From: an uncultured Alphaproteobacteria bacterium
Lineage (GTDB): Bacteria > Pseudomonadota > Alphaproteobacteria > UBA8366 > JADFVY01
Reading direction: 5' to 3'
DNA length: 44,928 bases
NCBI GenBank assembly: GCA_947259105.1
Contig: CAMYKU010000047.1
Coordinates: 1 to 44,928, forward strand
A program made the position numbers and the translations under genes. The notes under the pieces are model-generated. The model did no database searches, was not told where the DNA came from, and saw nothing but the letters and a program-made list of their open reading frames with translations. This document shows positions 42,999-44,928 of this stretch, in pieces (position 1 is the stretch's first letter; each line of letters opens with the position of its first letter).

Positions 42999-43558
42999 GG
43001 AGTATCGGCAACCTTGCGCTGGCCGTGCTGTGCGCCGGGTTGTCCGGCATGCTGCCGGCGCACGGCCAGGAGACGTCCGATTTCATGCCGAAGGGCGGCA
43101 AGACCCTGTTGATCGAGATGCTGGGCCTGCCCGTGGACGCCGCCGCGCTGCGTCCGGTCGCCACGGCCCGGCGCACCGAAGAGGAATGGCATGCGTTTCT
43201 CGCCGCGCGGGAGGGCCCGATGAGCGAGCCCGAGCTGCGCACCCTTGCCGGCTATCTTGCCGTCAACATGCCGGTGCCTGCGGGCGCGCTGGAATCGGCG
43301 GAGAAGAAGGGCGATCCCGGTGCGGCGCTGCCGCCGGACGGCCGCGAGCTGGCCTGGAACCAGTGCCAGTTCTGCCACTCGCTGTTCGCCAGCCACCTGA
43401 CCCAGGACCGCGACGTGCAGGGCTGGCTCGGCATGTTCGAGTCGCCGTTCCACCGCGAGATCGGGATGAACCAGCGCGAGCGCGAGACCTTCGCCCGTTA
43501 TTCCGCCGTCAACATGCCGATGAAGATAGAAGATGTGCCGGAAGACCTGCGGTTCTGA
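42995..43558 (+). CDS. Exported c-type cytochrome-like protein, copy 1
   Basis: A 187-residue protein with a signal peptide (MRSIGNLALAVLCAGLSGML, cleavage near AHGQ). The second half carries a haem-c site CQFCH (Cys124, Cys127, His128), and Met174 or Met176 in YSAVNMPMKIEDVPEDLRF is a candidate sixth ligand. The first half repeats the same plan without haem cysteines: MPKGGKTLL..EEEWHAFL..LAGYLAVNMPVP versus LPPDGRELAW..VQGWLGMF..FARYSAVNMPMK. It is likely a periplasmic electron carrier coupled to the E1 enzyme. Translation is coupled to the zinc-finger gene. Confidence 0.82.
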   Translation: MRSIGNLALAVLCAGLSGMLPAHGQETSDFMPKGGKTLLIEMLGLPVDAAALRPVATARRTEEEWHAFLAAREGPMSEPELRTLAGYLAVNMPVPAGALESAEKKGDPGAALPPDGRELAWNQCQFCHSLFASHLTQDRDVQGWLGMFESPFHREIGMNQRERETFARYSAVNMPMKIEDVPEDLRF

Positions 43559-43609
43559 GACGCGCCCGGAAACTGTGCAGCGCCACGCGCGCAAAAGGAT
43601 GAGCAAGCC

Positions 43610-44212
43610 ATGACGATCAACCGCCTTTTCCCGTGCTTCGGCGTTCTTGCGCTCGCTCTGCTGCTTGCGGGATCCGCGCGGGCGCAGACCGACGATGTGT
43701 TCGCCTTCATCCCGCCCGGCGGCAAGACGCTGCTGACCGATATCATGCGCAGTGATCCGCCTGCCGCTGAAGTACAGGCGCTGCTGACCGGCAAACGGGG
43801 CCGCGAGGACTGGCTGGCCTATCTGCGGGACCGCAGCGCGGCGATCTCCGGCCTCAAGGGCCTCGGCGACTACGAGCTGGCGACGCTGGCCGACTATCTG
43901 GCGTTCAACATGCCGCTGCCGGCGGGCGCGCAGCCTGCGGATCCGGGCAAGGCGGACTGGGGCCGGCTGCTGCCGCCGGACGGGCGCGACCTTGTCATGG
44001 AGAACTGCCAGTTCTGCCACATCATCACCGTCGTCATAACCCAGGACAAGACCCGGGACGCCTGGCTGGGCACGCTGAACAAGCCGAGCCACGTGGAAAT
44101 CGAGCTCACCGCCGAACAGCGCGAGGCCCTGGCCGGCTACCTGGTGGTCAACGGCGCGATCCCGATCGACCTGGTGCCGGAAGACCTGCGCGCCGGCGGC
44201 GCAACCTACTAG
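43610..44212 (+). CDS. Exported c-type cytochrome-like protein, copy 2
   Basis: A 200-residue paralog of the preceding gene: signal peptide to about residue 25 (ARAQ), a haem-less first half (PPGGKTLL..REDWLAYL..LADYLAFNMPLP) and a second half with CQFCH (Cys133, Cys136, His137). Here the second-half counterpart of the NMP ligand region reads YLVVNGAIPID, so the candidate methionine ligand is missing; His161 or another residue may bind instead. It starts 51 nt after copy 1 and shares the tail VPEDLR. The two proteins probably act in sequence with E1 as electron donor. Confidence 0.82.
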   Translation: MTINRLFPCFGVLALALLLAGSARAQTDDVFAFIPPGGKTLLTDIMRSDPPAAEVQALLTGKRGREDWLAYLRDRSAAISGLKGLGDYELATLADYLAFNMPLPAGAQPADPGKADWGRLLPPDGRDLVMENCQFCHIITVVITQDKTRDAWLGTLNKPSHVEIELTAEQREALAGYLVVNGAIPIDLVPEDLRAGGATY

Positions 44213-44258
44213 GCCGGCACTGGCCCGGTTCGCGTGGATGTACTCCTGAGACGGCGGC

Positions 44259-44367
44259 GCGACCTCATACTTCGAGACGCCCTTCCAGGGCTCCTCAGCA
44301 TGAGGCTTCAATGCTTGTGCCCTCATGCTGAGGAGGGCCGGAGGCCCGTCTCGAAGTATGAGGTCGC
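44259..44367. repeat. 109-bp palindromic element, family D copy 2
   Basis: It shares the outer arm GCGACCTCATACTTCGAGACG and the inner CTCCTCAGCATGAGG/CCTCATGCTGAGGAG hairpin with the copy at 38769-38878. Connecting segments differ. It sits after the last cytochrome gene and 40 bp before the MBOAT start. Confidence 0.93.
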
Positions 44368-44406
44368 TCGGCGCCGGTCGAACATGAGCGAATAACGCGC
44401 GGACCG

Positions 44407-44928
44407 ATGCTGTTCACATCCTTCACGTTCCTGGTTTTCCTGCCGCTCGTGCTGGCGCTGCACGCGGCGCTGCCGGCGCGCTGGCGCTGGGCCTGGCTGC
44501 TGCTGGCGAGCTACGTCTTCTACGCGGCCTGGGAGCCGTTCAACCTCTTCCATCTCGGCGCGGTTACGCTGGTGGTATACGGCTGCGGCCTGGGCATGGC
44601 GATGACCGGCCGCAGGGCCCTGCGGGTAGCGCTGCTGTCGTTCGGCCTCGCGGTCGTGCTCGGACTGCTGGTCGCCTTCAAGTTCTACGATTTTTTCGCC
44701 GGCGAGCTGGAACCGCTGGCCGCCGTCGTGCTGCCGCGGCTCGGCATGGCGACGCCGGTCGGCTACTCGTTCTATGCCTTTGCCGCGGTCAGCTACCTCG
44801 TCGACGCCTATGCCGGGCGCCTGCCGCCGCAGCGCCATGCCGGGCACGTGGCGCTGTACGTGGCCTGGTTCCCGAAGATCTTCGCCGGCCCGATCGAGCG
44901 CGCCACGACCTTCCTGCCGCAGCTGCAC
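44407..44928 (+). CDS. MBOAT-family O-acyltransferase (AlgI-like), N-terminal part cut by window edge
   Basis: The 174 codons seen open with MLFTSFTFLVFLPLVLALHA, followed by WLLLASYVFYAAWEPFN, the usual start of AlgI/PatA-like membrane-bound O-acyltransferases. Further on come TPVGYSFYAFAAVSYLVDAY and FPKIFAGPIERAT, the P-x-x-x-A-GPIxR block preceding the catalytic histidine, which lies beyond the window. At least five membrane helices are present. It probably O-acetylates an exported polysaccharide. A palindromic element separates it from the E1-cytochrome operon, so co-function is doubtful. Confidence 0.88.
   Translation, partial: MLFTSFTFLVFLPLVLALHAALPARWRWAWLLLASYVFYAAWEPFNLFHLGAVTLVVYGCGLGMAMTGRRALRVALLSFGLAVVLGLLVAFKFYDFFAGELEPLAAVVLPRLGMATPVGYSFYAFAAVSYLVDAYAGRLPPQRHAGHVALYVAWFPKIFAGPIERATTFLPQLH

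Overview
The window is a high-GC chromosomal segment that looks alphaproteobacterial, most likely Rhodospirillales-like. The main grounds are two gene blocks: a pyrB-pyrC-plsY-dprA-(...)-topA-rnr run on the minus strand, and an alaC-like aminotransferase-hom-glpX-recJ run on the plus strand. A pepA-holC pair and an lptF start lie at the left end. No replication, phage or plasmid genes are visible. A single tRNA gene, tRNA-Glu(TTC), is present.

Layout. 1-6.1 kb: the start of lptF, then a decaprenyl-phosphate-arabinose type cluster (UbiA-like phosphoribosyltransferase, DprE1-like oxidase, DprE2-like reductase). After it come an outer-membrane barrel gene flanked by a 91-bp direct repeat of the dprE2 3' end, a frameshifted lipoprotein and a beta-carbonic anhydrase. 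6.3-11.4 kb: pepA, holC, a His-rich Ni/Co transporter, a small lipoprotein, a luciferase-like oxidoreductase, an exported nuclease and tRNA-Glu. 11.5-18.2 kb: a DUF2157/GDYXXLXY membrane pair, two tandem SleB-type hydrolases, an exported metallo-beta-lactamase-fold protein, a DUF1847 protein and an exported intradiol dioxygenase. 18.2-20.7 kb: a tyrosine phenol-lyase and a universal stress protein on the minus strand. 20.7-27.6 kb: aminotransferase, hom, glpX, recJ and an astacin-like protease. 27.8-38.7 kb: the minus-strand housekeeping block, with a PhyH-family gene and a DUF3592 gene between dprA and topA. 38.9-44.9 kb: a CoA transferase diverging from an unusual operon, then the start of an MBOAT acyltransferase.

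The most interesting locus is 40.2-44.2 kb. It encodes a thiamine-diphosphate 2-oxoacid-dehydrogenase-type E1 alpha subunit with a clear twin-arginine export signal, followed by E1 beta, a small zinc-finger protein and two exported CxxCH cytochrome-like proteins. A perfect FNR/FixK-type box (TTGAT-N4-ATCAA) sits upstream of a plausible class II promoter. No E2 or E3 gene is present in the window. Together this suggests an oxygen-regulated periplasmic E1 enzyme that passes electrons from the decarboxylated thiamine adduct directly to c-type cytochromes rather than to lipoate and NAD. That function is inferred, not shown.

A second theme is the number of palindromic intergenic elements. Five unrelated families are visible (62, about 110, 167, 167 and 262 bp), two of them present twice. 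Several abut or overlap stop codons, or lie about 25 bp before a start codon. The 62-bp family keeps its ends and loop while its stem changes in a base-paired, compensated way.
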